A stretch of DNA of 64,000 nucleotides from Marinobacter daqiaonensis (GTDB lineage: Bacteria > Pseudomonadota > Gammaproteobacteria > Pseudomonadales > Oleiphilaceae), in contig NZ_FOYW01000001.1 of the NCBI RefSeq assembly GCF_900115285.1, positions 764,655-828,654 of the forward strand. The letters run 5' to 3'. Below, in pieces: positions 41,234-51,374 of this stretch. Each line of letters opens with the position of its first letter. Position 1 is the stretch's first letter. Made by a program: the position numbers and the translations under genes. The notes beneath the pieces were generated by a model. The model made no database searches. It saw nothing but the letters and a program-made list of their open reading frames with translations, and had not been told where the DNA came from.

Positions 41234-41998
41234 TTAGCGGGCGAGCTGCTGCCTGACCCGCTCCAGGTCGGCGGCGGTATCAACACCGGCAGGCGGCGTT
41301 TGTGCGGCCTCACTGACATGAATGCGGACACCCTGATAGAGGGCACGCAGCTGCTCGAGGCTCTCGATGGTTTCGGTTGGTGCCGGTTCCCAGCTGACGA
41401 ACCGGTTCAGCAGACTGGCGCGATAACCATAGATGCCGATGTGGCGCCAGGCGATGTAGTCGTCAGGGAGGGCCGAAGGCACCTGACCTGGCTGCCACTG
41501 GTCCCTGAACCAGGGGACCGGGGCCCGGCTGAAGTAATGGGCGTAGCCCTCGGCGTCCCGCACCACTTTCACCACATTGGGATTGAACAGGTCGGCGGGT
41601 CGTTCGATGCGTTCACAGAGGGTGGCAATACCGGCATCGGGATAACGGTCCAGGGCCTCGGCGACCTGGTCGATCAACGCGGGCGGAATCAGCGGTTCGT
41701 CGCCCTGGACGTTCACGATCCGGGCGCTGTCTTCCAGCCCGAGGATCCGGACCACTTCCTGCAGCCGATCGGTACCGCTGACGTGACCCGGCGAGGTCAT
41801 CACCGCCTCCGCCCCGAAGCTGTTGCAGGCTTCGAGTATCCGGTCATCGTCCGTGGCCACCAGAACCCGGCCGGCCCGGCTGCGGCATGCCTGTTCGTAG
41901 ACGTGACGTATCATCGGCTTGCCGCCGATGTCGGCCAGGGGCTTGCCCGGCAATCGTGACGAGGCAAACCGGGCGGGAATCACAACCGTAAAGGACAT
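41234..41998 (-). CDS. kdsB: 3-deoxy-manno-octulosonate cytidylyltransferase
   Basis: 254 residues. Nucleotidyltransferase opening [19 protein letters not shown] and the [10 protein letters not shown] motif (about 96-105). It makes CMP-Kdo for LPS inner core. It follows the small Trm112-like gene by five bp. Confidence 0.96.
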   Translation of the reverse strand: MSFTVVIPARFASSRLPGKPLADIGGKPMIRHVYEQACRSRAGRVLVATDDDRILEACNSFGAEAVMTSPGHVSGTDRLQEVVRILGLEDSARIVNVQGDEPLIPPALIDQVAEALDRYPDAGIATLCERIERPADLFNPNVVKVVRDAEGYAHYFSRAPVPWFRDQWQPGQVPSALPDDYIAWRHIGIYGYRASLLNRFVSWEPAPTETIESLEQLRALYQGVRIHVSEAAQTPPAGVDTAADLERVRQQLAR

Positions 41999-42003
41999 GC
42001 CGC

Positions 42004-42198
42004 CTACCCCAGGGTCCGGTCCACGCGTTCCTCGGCACCCAGCGTCCGGGCCTCGGAAGCCAGCATTACCGGAATACCTTCACGGATGGGGAACGCCATG
42101 CCATCGCCGTAGCACACCAGTTCCTGGCGTTCCTTGTCCAGTTTCAGGTCCCCCTTGCAGACCGGGCAGGCCAGCATGGCAATCAGCTTCTTGTCCAT
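42004..42198 (-). CDS. ycaR: Trm112/YcaR-family small protein
   Basis: 64 residues: [14 protein letters not shown] followed by [14 protein letters not shown], the UPF0434/Trm112 pattern. Only the first Cys pair of a possible zinc site is present, plus one Cys at about 29. Its role in bacteria is unclear; it sits between lpxK and kdsB in many gammaproteobacteria. Confidence 0.92.
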   Translation of the reverse strand: MDKKLIAMLACPVCKGDLKLDKERQELVCYGDGMAFPIREGIPVMLASEARTLGAEERVDRTLG

Positions 42199-42226
42199 GT
42201 CGTGTCTCTTGTGGTTGTCAGGTTGA

Positions 42227-43243
42227 TCATTGGATATCCGGTGTCAGTCCCCTGGCCCTCATCTTCCGGGCCAGAGCGTGGCGCAGAGCCGGCCTGAAGG
42301 TTTCGGGAAGTCGTGCCTCCACATCCAGAACCCAGCAGTTGCCGTGGGCGAATGAACGAATCTTGACAGCGTCCTTGGCGGTCATCAACAGCGGCCTGTC
42401 GCCGGACTCGATATCCGCCGGGGAATAGTGATGGTGGTCGGGAAAGGAACGGGGCTTCACATCGGCTCCCCGGGCCCGCAATTCGGCGAAGAAGCGGCCG
42501 GGGTTGCCAATGCCTGCGATGGCATGACAGTGCCTTCCTTCCAGCCAGTCCGGGGAATGGCTTTCGCCGGTAACCAGGTTGCGAACCGCCACCGGCTCGA
42601 GATGCATGGTAAAGCGTTGGGGGTGCTCCGGCACTCCTGGCCCCGGCTCGCCATTGACCACCACGAAGTCCGCCTCGGCGACACGGGACGGCATTTCCCG
42701 CAGGGGGCCCACCGGAATCGACTCGCCGTTGCCGATGCCCCGGGAGCCATCGAAGACCACCAGCTCCAGATCACGGGCGAGGTGGTAGTGCTGAAGGCCG
42801 TCGTCGCACAGAAAAATATTGCCCAGCTCCAGGGCCATGGCGTATTCGGCCGATTGCAGACGCCGGGGATGGACCACCACCGGGCAGGCGGTCTGGGAAG
42901 CAAGCATCACCGGTTCGTCGCCAACCTCGGCGGGGTCGGACGCCGGCGTAACAACCAGGGGACGATCAGAAGGCCGCTTTGCGCCATATCCCCGGGACAG
43001 TATTACCGGACGCCAGCCCTCTGCCTTAAGCTGGCCTGCGACCCAGGCGGTCAGCGGTGACTTGCCGGTGCCCCCGGCGGTGATATTACCCACCACGATC
43101 ACCGGCAGCGGTAATGGCTCGGCTTCCGCCTGCAGGCGCCGGCGGCGGTACCGGCTGACAGCCTGGTACAGCCATGCCAGGGGCAACAACGGCCAGAGCG
43201 GCCGACCCTTCCGGTACCAGAGCGTTTCAATCCGGTCTGCCAT
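42227..43243 (-). CDS. lpxK: Tetraacyldisaccharide 4'-kinase
   Basis: 338 residues. An N-terminal membrane-associating helix (about 15-30) and the P-loop AGGTGKSP (56-63). It phosphorylates the 4' position of the lipid A precursor at the inner membrane. The ATG overlaps the msbA stop as TGATG, so the flippase and kinase are translationally linked. Confidence 0.96.
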   Translation of the reverse strand: MADRIETLWYRKGRPLWPLLPLAWLYQAVSRYRRRRLQAEAEPLPLPVIVVGNITAGGTGKSPLTAWVAGQLKAEGWRPVILSRGYGAKRPSDRPLVVTPASDPAEVGDEPVMLASQTACPVVVHPRRLQSAEYAMALELGNIFLCDDGLQHYHLARDLELVVFDGSRGIGNGESIPVGPLREMPSRVAEADFVVVNGEPGPGVPEHPQRFTMHLEPVAVRNLVTGESHSPDWLEGRHCHAIAGIGNPGRFFAELRARGADVKPRSFPDHHHYSPADIESGDRPLLMTAKDAVKIRSFAHGNCWVLDVEARLPETFRPALRHALARKMRARGLTPDIQ

Positions 43244-44988
43244 CAGCCTTCGCTGAACTGCATCTGATGAAGCTGAAAATAGGCGCCCCTGGCCGCCAGT
43301 AGCTCCTGATGACTGCCGTCCTCCACAATGCGTCCCGACTCCATGACCAGGATTCGGTCCGCCTTTTCGATGGTGGACAGGCGGTGAGCGATCACAAGCG
43401 TGGTCCGGCCCTTCATCACCTCCTCCAGTGCTTCCTGGATGTAGCGCTCTGATTCGGTATCCAGAGCGGAGGTGGCCTCGTCGAGTATCAGAATGGGCGC
43501 GTCCTTGAGCAGGGCCCGGGCAATGGCGAGCCGCTGGCGCTGGCCGCCGGAGAGCATCACCCCGTTATCCCCCACCATGGTGTCCAGACCGTTCGGCATG
43601 CGCTCAATGAACTCCAGGGCGTGGGCCTTGCGGGCCGCCTCTTCGATCTCTTCCCGGGGCTTATCCCTCAGGTCGCCGTAGGCGATATTGGCGGCAATGG
43701 TATCGTTGAACAGGACCACATTCTGGGTCACCAGGGCAATCTGGGCCCGCAACGCCGCCAGCTGGAAGTCATTCACCGGGTGATCATCAATGCGGATCTC
43801 TCCGCTCTGATAATCGTAAAATCGTGGCAGCAGACTGACCAGGGTGGATTTGCCACTGCCTGAGCGGCCCACAAGGGCAACACTCTGTCCCGCCGGGATG
43901 TCCAGGTTAATGTTGTGGAGTACATCATCCGCCTGCTGCTGGTACCGGAAACAGACGTTCTCGAGGTTTATGGCCCCCTCCACCCGCTTCGGGGCCCAGG
44001 TTCCGTCGTCACGCTCCGGCTCCTCGTCCATGGTGCCGAACACGTCGTGAGCGGCAGCCACACCTTTCTGGATCTTGGCATGAACCGAGGTGACCTGGCG
44101 AATGGGCTTGGCCATGGTGGTTGCCGCAGTGATAAACGCCACCAGCTCACCCGTGGTCATGCCGCCGCGGATTTCCGGGGAGAGCATGACCCACACCAGG
44201 GCGGCAATGGCGATGGCCACCAGCACCTGTACAACCGGGGTGGCAATGGCCTGGGTCGAGGCCATTTTCAGCCCCTGTTTCATGACCCGGTCGGCCATGT
44301 CGTGAAAACGCTTCTTTTCGTAGGCTTCGCCGCCAAAGGTGCGTACCACCCGGTAACCGGTGATGGCTTCCGAGGAAATGTGGGTGATGTCACCCATAGA
44401 GCTCTGGATGCGGCGACTGATCTTGCGAAAGCGCTTGCTGGCGTAATTGACCACCACCCCGATAAGGGGCCCTATGGCCACGAACACCAGGGTCAGCTTC
44501 CAGTTAGTGTAGATCATGAAGCCCAACAGGCCGATGATGGTCAGACCTTCCCGCAGGATGATGGTGACCGCCTTGGTGGTGGCATCGGATACCTGCTCGA
44601 CGTTGAAGGTGAGCTTGGAGACCAGCCGGCCGGAGGCATTATTATCGAAATAGCGGGAGGGCAACGCGATCATCCGCTGAAAGACCTGATTACGTAGCGC
44701 GTTAACCACGTGCCGGCCGACATAGGCGATGAAATAATCGCTCATGAAGGTGCCCAGGCCCCGGAGGGCGAAGACACCCACGATCATGCCGGTAATCAGA
44801 ATGCGATTCTCAGGGGTGGGGTTCTCGATGGCCTGGATGACGAATTCCATGGCCGCAGCCATGCCCGTTGAGGCGGCGGCATAGATGACGTTACCCACCA
44901 CCGCCAGGGAGAAGGCCAGCCAGAACGGTTTTGCGTACTTGAGCAGACGCCCGTAGGTCTGCCAGTTGGATGCTTCAGCTTGGTTCAT
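43243..44988 (-). CDS. msbA: Lipid A export ABC transporter MsbA
   Basis: 581 residues, a half-transporter with six membrane helices (about 20-310) and an ATPase domain: Walker A GRSGSGKST (about 378), signature LSGGQRQR (about 482), Walker B ILILDEATSALD. It flips lipid A-core across the inner membrane. The arrangement exbB-exbD-msbA-lpxK is conserved in relatives. Confidence 0.96.
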   Translation of the reverse strand: MNQAEASNWQTYGRLLKYAKPFWLAFSLAVVGNVIYAAASTGMAAAMEFVIQAIENPTPENRILITGMIVGVFALRGLGTFMSDYFIAYVGRHVVNALRNQVFQRMIALPSRYFDNNASGRLVSKLTFNVEQVSDATTKAVTIILREGLTIIGLLGFMIYTNWKLTLVFVAIGPLIGVVVNYASKRFRKISRRIQSSMGDITHISSEAITGYRVVRTFGGEAYEKKRFHDMADRVMKQGLKMASTQAIATPVVQVLVAIAIAALVWVMLSPEIRGGMTTGELVAFITAATTMAKPIRQVTSVHAKIQKGVAAAHDVFGTMDEEPERDDGTWAPKRVEGAINLENVCFRYQQQADDVLHNINLDIPAGQSVALVGRSGSGKSTLVSLLPRFYDYQSGEIRIDDHPVNDFQLAALRAQIALVTQNVVLFNDTIAANIAYGDLRDKPREEIEEAARKAHALEFIERMPNGLDTMVGDNGVMLSGGQRQRLAIARALLKDAPILILDEATSALDTESERYIQEALEEVMKGRTTLVIAHRLSTIEKADRILVMESGRIVEDGSHQELLAARGAYFQLHQMQFSEG

Positions 44989-45027
44989 TGCCCTGCCAGG
45001 TGGTCGGTAACAGAAGTCCCTTGAACA

Positions 45028-45450
45028 CTATGGGTCGTCCGACATCCTTTCGGTGGTGATGCTCAGCTGGGTAAAGCCCAGCTCGCCGGCAACGTCCATG
45101 GCCCTGACGACAAATTCATGGGGTGTGCGCGCGTCCGCGGTAATGATGAACGGCACGCCGGTTTCACCGCCGGAAGCCTCGCGAATTGCCTGCTCCAGGG
45201 TCTTGCGCTGATTGTTGACCAGCGACCGGTCATTGACAATGTAGTGCCCATCGGCATTTACCACCACGTCAATCTCGCTGACCTCCGTCTCGGCGGCCTC
45301 TCCCCTGGCCTCGGGCAGCTGGATATTGAGATGGCTTTCCCGGGTGAAGGTGGTGGACACCATGAAGAAGATCAGCAGCAGGAACACCACATCGATGAGG
45401 GGGGTCAGATCCACCCCCACTTCCTGGCTACGCTGGCGCTTGAATTTCAC
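45028..45450 (-). CDS. ExbD/TolR-family biopolymer transport protein
   Basis: 140 residues from a GTG start. A single membrane helix (about 14-36, VDLTPLIDVVFLLLIFFMVS) carries the proton-binding Asp of the family. The periplasmic part follows. It pairs with the ExbB-like gene five bp upstream. No TonB gene is present. It is a second pair distinct from tolQ-tolR, next to msbA. Confidence 0.92.
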   Translation of the reverse strand: MKFKRQRSQEVGVDLTPLIDVVFLLLIFFMVSTTFTRESHLNIQLPEARGEAAETEVSEIDVVVNADGHYIVNDRSLVNNQRKTLEQAIREASGGETGVPFIITADARTPHEFVVRAMDVAGELGFTQLSITTERMSDDP

Positions 45451-45455
45451 GGCCG

Positions 45456-46082
45456 TCAGGCTCCCTCGACGTCGATTTCACGGTCGCCATGGACCACTTC
45501 CACCAGCCGGATGGCTTCCTGTTCCATATCCACCACCAGGGCGTCTACCCGACGGATGAAATAGCGGTGGGCGATCAATGCGGGAATGGCAACACTGAGG
45601 CCGGCGGCGGTGGTCATGAGCGCCTCGGCAATGCCTCCGGAGAGCGCCTGGGCGTTACCCGCGCCGGTGAACTCCATCTCCGCGAACACCTTGATCATAC
45701 CCACGACAGTGCCCAGCAGACCCAGCAACGGGGTAATGGTGGCAATGGTGCCGAGGGGATTGAGGAACCGTTCCAGTTCGTGAATGACCTGGCTGGCTTC
45801 GTGCTCGATGCTTTCCTTCATGACCTCGCGGCCATGCTTGGCATTCATCAGACCGCTTGCCAGAACCCGGCCCGTCGGTGATGAGGCCTGCAGAGCCTTG
45901 AGCTTGCGAGCGTTGAGATCCTTGCTCTTGATCCAGCGCCACAGCTCCGCCATGATTCCCGGCGGCGCCACCCGGGACGGCCTGAGGGTCCAGAAGCGCT
46001 CCAGAATGATGGCCAGCGCCAGGATGGAGCAAATCACAATCGGCACCATCAGAATGCCGCCAGCTTTCAGAAGCTCAAACAC
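45456..46082 (-). CDS. MotA/TolQ/ExbB-family proton channel protein
   Basis: 208 residues with three membrane helices: about 9-28, 108-132 (ATITPLLGLLGTVVGMI) and 150-172. It is shorter than TolQ. With the downstream ExbD-like protein it should form a proton-driven complex; its client is unknown. The conserved location beside comEC, msbA and lpxK suggests an envelope role. Confidence 0.92.
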   Translation of the reverse strand: MFELLKAGGILMVPIVICSILALAIILERFWTLRPSRVAPPGIMAELWRWIKSKDLNARKLKALQASSPTGRVLASGLMNAKHGREVMKESIEHEASQVIHELERFLNPLGTIATITPLLGLLGTVVGMIKVFAEMEFTGAGNAQALSGGIAEALMTTAAGLSVAIPALIAHRYFIRRVDALVVDMEQEAIRLVEVVHGDREIDVEGA

Positions 46083-46202
46083 GCTTGGTCTCCCTGATCT
46101 GTTACAAGCGGCGCTACTTTAGCATAGCCACGAAATCACACCACACCCCTTAAGTACCGGAGCGGGAAGAAAATCGGGAGGAAAGTTCCGGAGTGGGAAG
46201 AA

Positions 46203-48572
46203 TTACTCACTCCGCATCGGATCCAGCGCCTCCGCGGGACGAATCCAGAAGGGCGCCCGGTCCCGCCATGGGGTGATCCGGATATCTCCTTCGGCCAGGT
46301 CCAGCCTCAGGGCGCCGGTAGTCGCCGTGTTGAAGAGTTCCGCACCTGCTTCATGATAGCGCTGCACCACATCCGGATGAGGGTGGCCGTAACGATGGCG
46401 GTAGCCGGCGGTGAAAATCACCCGATCCGGCGCGAGTCCACTCACCCAGGCCTTGCCCGAGGAGGTGTTGCTGCCATGATGGGGCGCGAATACGGTCAGG
46501 CCCCTGACCCGCCCTTCCCGGGTCGGATGCCGGGCCTCCAGGAAAGCCCTTTCGACAGGCCGGGAAATGTCCCCTGGCAGGATGACCTGCTCACCACCAT
46601 GGTCGATCACAACGACGCAGGAGCGGTCGTTGCTGTCCCGGGCCTGCTCCGGCGCCGCCTGCCAGAAACGGACCCGCACATCACCAATCTCCAGGGGTGG
46701 CTGCCCGCGGCAGGGGGCGACGGAAAACGGGAGGCCGGCATCGGCCAGAACCCTTCCGGGTTCGCCAGAGATCACCCGGGCAGGGGAATAATGCCGGAAC
46801 AGATGCCCCAGACCTCCGGCGTGATCCCGGTCGCCGTGGCTCAGAACCAGGGTATCCAGACGCTCGACACCCACCCGCTCCAGTGATGGCACCAGTACCT
46901 CGGTGACGGCATTGTAGCCGCTGGCCGACTCCGGACCGGTATCGTAGAGCAGCGTCTCGTGGCGATGATGCACCAGTACCGACAGACCCTGGCCCACATC
47001 CCACACCCAGATCCGGGGCGTGTCCTGCCGGTGGTTCGCCGGCTGGAGGCCCGAGAACCCGGCAAGCAGGCCAGCCGATAACATCGCTGCCGCTGCCGCC
47101 CGCAGGCGCCGGTCGGGCCACCAGAGTACTGTCAGCAATACCACCGCAATAGCAAGGGCAATCAGGAAGGGCTGGCGGCCACCCGAAACCTGCACCGTGG
47201 CCAGCAATGACAACAGCCACCACAGTGGCGCCAGCACAAGATCGAACGCCAGCCCCACCCAGGGCTCCACTGACCCTGGCCCCACCAGCAGAATCCCTCC
47301 GCCGAGCAACAGGGTCGGCATCACCACAAGGGAGAGCCAGGGAATTGCCAGCAGATTGGCAATAAGGCCCACTGGCGAAGCGGCCTGGTCCAGCAGCGAC
47401 AACACGGGCCACAGTCCGGCAAACACCGCCAGCTGGGCCAGGACGAGCGCCCTTAAGGGCCTCACCGCACCCTGGCGCCGACTGAACACCAGAACGAGTA
47501 CCGCGACGGCTGCGAAAGACAGCCAGAAACCCTGATCCAGGGGCGACAGCGGATCCGCCGCCAGCACCAGGCCGAGGGCCACCAGCCAGCCCTGCCAGGC
47601 ATTCGTCAGCTTGCCCCGGAGCAACAGCCAGCCACCGATCACCACCATCACCAGCGCGCGCCGGGTCGGCACCGTAAACCCGGCCAGCATCCCGTAGCCG
47701 AGGGCAACCACTACCGTCAGCCCCCATAATAGGTAGCGCAGCCTGGAGGCGGAGCCGGAACGGGACGGCAGGCGAGCGCCCAGCCAGCGCAGCACCAGGG
47801 CCGTCAGGCCAGCCACCAGCCCGAGGTGGAGCCCGGAAATGGCGACCAGGTGGATGGTCCCCGTGGCATTGAGCACGTCCCAATGTTGCTGGCCGAGTTC
47901 GCCGCGATACCCCAGCAACAGCGACCGGGCCAGGCCCCTGTGGTTCATGCCGGCCAGGGCATCGCCGCTGGCGGCGACAAGCTGCTGGCGCCAGCGGTGG
48001 TAGCGGCAGACCAGGCCACAGGGGGTATCGTCCGCCGGCACGACCGAGCGCACCGTGCCTGTGGCCCCGTAGCCCTTGCGGAAAAGCCAGGTTTCATAAC
48101 GAAAGCCCCCGGGGTTCACCGCGCCGTGTGGGCGCTTCAGGATCACCTCCGCCGTCATCGGCGTGGGCAGGTCAAGCGTCGCCTTGTCGCCATACCAGGA
48201 AAGACGCAGTCTGCGCGGGAGGCCGGCGTCGAGCTCACCGGTGAGGCACAGGCTGAAACGGACACTCCCCCAGGCACCGGGGGACGGGGCATCGCACAGA
48301 TAGCCGGTGACTTTGAGGCGGCTTCCCTCCAGCCCCGGAGAAAGCTGGTCCCACAGTCGCCACTGGGCGTGAAGCGCCGCCCAGGCCAGCCCCACGAGAA
48401 AGCACGCCAGAATCGGCCAGTCCTCCGCAACGTAGCGGTGCCGGCATCGCAGCCGCACGGACAGGCCAAGTGCTATCCCCGCCAGGGCAAGCCACAATGC
48501 CTGAGGTGGCGCCAAAAGGCTGGAGTAAAGTATGATGACGCCGCAAGAAAAGGCGGCAATCCATGCGCCCAT
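46203..48572 (-). CDS. comEC: ComEC/Rec2 DNA internalisation protein
   Basis: 789 residues. N-terminal membrane helices and an OB-like DUF4131 part, a multi-helix competence domain (about 220-500), and a C-terminal metallo-beta-lactamase domain with SHGDRDHAGGL (about 580) and APHHGSNTSS. ComEC forms the inner-membrane channel for single-stranded DNA in natural transformation. The protein appears intact. Two imperfect direct repeats (CCGGAGCGGGAAGAA-like) precede exbB at 46157-46202, just beyond the 3' end. Confidence 0.94.
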   Translation of the reverse strand: MGAWIAAFSCGVIILYSSLLAPPQALWLALAGIALGLSVRLRCRHRYVAEDWPILACFLVGLAWAALHAQWRLWDQLSPGLEGSRLKVTGYLCDAPSPGAWGSVRFSLCLTGELDAGLPRRLRLSWYGDKATLDLPTPMTAEVILKRPHGAVNPGGFRYETWLFRKGYGATGTVRSVVPADDTPCGLVCRYHRWRQQLVAASGDALAGMNHRGLARSLLLGYRGELGQQHWDVLNATGTIHLVAISGLHLGLVAGLTALVLRWLGARLPSRSGSASRLRYLLWGLTVVVALGYGMLAGFTVPTRRALVMVVIGGWLLLRGKLTNAWQGWLVALGLVLAADPLSPLDQGFWLSFAAVAVLVLVFSRRQGAVRPLRALVLAQLAVFAGLWPVLSLLDQAASPVGLIANLLAIPWLSLVVMPTLLLGGGILLVGPGSVEPWVGLAFDLVLAPLWWLLSLLATVQVSGGRQPFLIALAIAVVLLTVLWWPDRRLRAAAAAMLSAGLLAGFSGLQPANHRQDTPRIWVWDVGQGLSVLVHHRHETLLYDTGPESASGYNAVTEVLVPSLERVGVERLDTLVLSHGDRDHAGGLGHLFRHYSPARVISGEPGRVLADAGLPFSVAPCRGQPPLEIGDVRVRFWQAAPEQARDSNDRSCVVVIDHGGEQVILPGDISRPVERAFLEARHPTREGRVRGLTVFAPHHGSNTSSGKAWVSGLAPDRVIFTAGYRHRYGHPHPDVVQRYHEAGAELFNTATTGALRLDLAEGDIRITPWRDRAPFWIRPAEALDPMRSE

Positions 48573-48745
48573 TGATCAGACCGTCCGTAGTTAGTACTCC
48601 ATCCCGGTAATTCAGAATAGTGACCAGATGGAGGACCGGCCAGGGGCTTTCCTGTTGCCCCCCGGATGTTGTTCCAATTTCGAATTTCCGGACCGCGGCC
48701 TGCCTCAGGGCCAGACCGCTCCCAGCAGACAGGCTCCTCTTCGAT

Positions 48746-49258
48746 ATGCCGAAGAAGTTCATGAAACGCTATATCCCGTCACCGGAGAAAGTGCGCTCCC
48801 TGGAGTCGCTGCGCTTTCTCGGGGATATTCTTCATGAACCGAACCTATGGCACATCAATCGCCACAGCGTTGCCCGGGCGTTCCTGATCGGCATTTTCCT
48901 GGCCCTGATCCCCATGCCTTTCCAGATGCTGGCCGCGGCCTTCGGCGCCGTTCTGTTGAACGCCAACCTTCCTCTGTCCGTCGCCCTGGTCTGGATCAGC
49001 AACCCGCTCACCATGCCGCCGATCTTCTACTTCAATTACAAAGTGGGGGCGATACTGCTCGACCGCCCGGTGATCACCTTCGAGTTTCAGCTGTCCTGGC
49101 AATGGTTCAGCGAGCGCCTGGTGGAAATCGGCATTCCGCTCTACATCGGCTCGGTGGCGGTGGCCATTGTACTTGGCTGCACCAGTTACCTCATCATCCA
49201 GTACCTGTGGCGACGCAAGGTACGGTCAGACTGGCAGAAACGCCGGTTCCGGGACTGA
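48746..49258 (+). CDS. DUF2062 membrane protein
   Basis: 170 residues from the ATG at 48746 (MPKKFMKRYIPSPEKVR). The DUF2062 core is WHINRHSVARAFLIGIFLALIPMPFQM and WISNPLTMPPIFYFNYKVG, with helices near 50-72, 78-100 and 130-152. The function of the family is unknown. It is divergent from comEC and convergent with lolD with a single-base gap. Confidence 0.88.
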   Translation: MPKKFMKRYIPSPEKVRSLESLRFLGDILHEPNLWHINRHSVARAFLIGIFLALIPMPFQMLAAAFGAVLLNANLPLSVALVWISNPLTMPPIFYFNYKVGAILLDRPVITFEFQLSWQWFSERLVEIGIPLYIGSVAVAIVLGCTSYLIIQYLWRRKVRSDWQKRRFRD

Positions 49259-49259
49259 A

Positions 49260-49967
49260 TCACACCGGGTGCAGCCGGCCCTGCTCCAGTCTCAGCACCC
49301 GCCCCAGACTGCGGGCCATGGACATGTCGTGGGTAACCACCACGAAGGCAATCCCCAACTGGTCGCGAAGACCTTCGATCAATCGCTGAACACTCTCGCC
49401 GGTCTGCTCATCGAGATTGCCGGTGGGCTCATCCATCAACACGCACTCAGGCTCGTTGACCAGGGCCCGGGCGATGGCAACCCGCTGGCGCTCCCCCCCC
49501 GACAGCTCTCCCGGCTTGTGCTCCAGCCGCTCGCCCAGGCCCACCTTGGCCAGCATGGCATCGGCTTTGCGGCCGGCATCACTGACCGCCATTCCATCGA
49601 GGGTACAGGCGAGCATCACGTTTTCCCGGGCGGAAAACTCCGGCAGCAGGTGGTGGAACTGGTAGACAAATCCCAGGTGCCGGTTGCGGAAACGGGCCCG
49701 TTTCGCCTCCCCCATGCGGTGGATATCCTCACCGCAGATGGCGATATGTCCGGAGGATGGCCGATCCAGCCCCCCCAGGAGGTTCAGCAGGGTGGTCTTG
49801 CCGGCACCACTGCTGCCAACGATAGCCACGGTCTCACCTGCTCCGACGGAAAGGGAGATGTCGGAAAAAATGGTGAGGGTGGTCGGTCCCTCGCGGTAGG
49901 TCCGGGTAATGGACCGGCATTCGATAACCGGCTGTTGACTGGCTTGCATGGACATTGCCTCACTCAT
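49260..49967 (-). CDS. lolD: Lipoprotein-releasing system ATPase LolD
   Basis: 235 residues. Walker [11 protein letters not shown] (about 53), the LolD-type [20 protein letters not shown]-loop, signature LSGGERQR (about 150) and Walker [13 protein letters not shown]. It powers extraction of outer-membrane lipoproteins for LolA. Its start overlaps the permease stop by eight bp. Two in-frame ATGs lie shortly after the chosen start. Confidence 0.95.
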   Translation of the reverse strand: MSEAMSMQASQQPVIECRSITRTYREGPTTLTIFSDISLSVGAGETVAIVGSSGAGKTTLLNLLGGLDRPSSGHIAICGEDIHRMGEAKRARFRNRHLGFVYQFHHLLPEFSARENVMLACTLDGMAVSDAGRKADAMLAKVGLGERLEHKPGELSGGERQRVAIARALVNEPECVLMDEPTGNLDEQTGESVQRLIEGLRDQLGIAFVVVTHDMSMARSLGRVLRLEQGRLHPV

Positions 49968-51201
49968 ATCTCAGGGCCTCCGCCGGATCGACCCTGGAAG
50001 CCCGCCACGCCGGATAAAGGGTGGCGAGCAGACTCATGACAAGGCCGGCGCCACTGATGATGGCCACGTCGGGCCACTGCAGGTCAGAGGGCAGGTAGCT
50101 GATGAAATAGACATCCGCGTTGAGGAACTGGTGGTTGAGCACACTCTCCAGGCCACTGATCAGATCGCTGATGTAGAGTGCCCCGAGGATACCCAGGGCG
50201 GTTCCCACCAGGGTGCCGAAGATGCCAATAATGGCCCCCTGCACCATGAAAATCCGCATGATCCGGCCCGGCGTCGCCCCCATGGTCCTGAGAATGGCGA
50301 TATCTCCGGTCTTGTCGGTTACCACCATGACCAGGGTCGAGACGATGTTGAACGCCGCCACCGCCACGATGAACATCAGCAGCAGACCGATAATGGTCTT
50401 TTCCATCTGGATGGCGCTGAACAGACTGCCGTGGGTGCGGGTCCAGTCGGAAATGTAATAACGCCCACCCAGACTGAGGGCGGCCTGTTCGGCCACCACC
50501 GGCGCCGCGAAAAGATCGTCGACCAGCAGCCGCACCCCTTCGGCCTTGCCGCCGGTACGCATCAGCTTGGCGGCGTCTTCCATGTGGACCAGGGTGTAAT
50601 TGCCATCCAGCTCGGCCCCGGTGCTGAAGACACCGACAACGGTGAACCGTTTCAGCCGTGGCATGACCCCTGCCGGGCTGACCGAGGCCTCCGGCAGGAC
50701 CACCGTGAGCCGGTCTCCGGGCTGCAGCTTCAGGCTGACCGCCAGGGGGCGGCCGACAATAATGCCGAACTCTCCGGGAACCAGGTCATCGAGGCTGCCC
50801 TCAACCATCTGGCTGGAGACGATGGAAACGGTGTCTTCTTCTTCAGGGACGATGCCCTTGATCAGTACGCCACGGACATTACCGCCCCCCGTGACCATGC
50901 CCTGCCCTTCGATGAACGGCGCCGCCGCCAGTACCCGCGGGTGTTCGGTTACCCGCTCATCCACCGCCTGCCAGTCCTCAAGGTAGGGATCGCCCTTCAC
51001 TACCGCATGGGGCACCATGCCGAGCACCTTTTCCTTGAGCTCACGATCAAATCCGTTCATCACCGACAGTACGATGATCAGCACAGCCACACCCAGCATC
51101 AGGCCGATCATGGAGGTGAGGGAGATAAAGGAAATAAAGTGATTACGTCGCTTGGCCGCGGTGTATCGCAGACCGATGTAGAAGGAAAGAGGTCGGAACA
51201 T
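49960..51201 (-). CDS. LolC/LolE-family lipoprotein-releasing permease
   Basis: 413 residues. One membrane helix near the N-terminus (about 22-48), a large periplasmic MacB-like domain (about 50-265) and three C-terminal helices (about 270-400) with the FtsX/MacB pattern. Only one permease gene accompanies lolD here, whereas E. coli has lolC-lolD-lolE. It may act as a homodimer (LolF-like), or a second permease may lie elsewhere. Confidence 0.92.
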   Translation of the reverse strand: MFRPLSFYIGLRYTAAKRRNHFISFISLTSMIGLMLGVAVLIIVLSVMNGFDRELKEKVLGMVPHAVVKGDPYLEDWQAVDERVTEHPRVLAAAPFIEGQGMVTGGGNVRGVLIKGIVPEEEDTVSIVSSQMVEGSLDDLVPGEFGIIVGRPLAVSLKLQPGDRLTVVLPEASVSPAGVMPRLKRFTVVGVFSTGAELDGNYTLVHMEDAAKLMRTGGKAEGVRLLVDDLFAAPVVAEQAALSLGGRYYISDWTRTHGSLFSAIQMEKTIIGLLLMFIVAVAAFNIVSTLVMVVTDKTGDIAILRTMGATPGRIMRIFMVQGAIIGIFGTLVGTALGILGALYISDLISGLESVLNHQFLNADVYFISYLPSDLQWPDVAIISGAGLVMSLLATLYPAWRASRVDPAEALRYE

Positions 51202-51374
51202 ACAGGTCGCCTGTCACTGCCGGAAGTCAAAGGGTTGCTTCCGCTTTTCTGCCGCCGGGAAGCTGCTAAACTGTTAAAAATTCTGGCTATCACTTTCAAC
51301 GCGTCCGCGGCCGCAGACTGGCCCGGTCTTTCGCCCGGCGCGCCCTGTTCCCCCTGGCTGTCTAGGGAGTTTCG

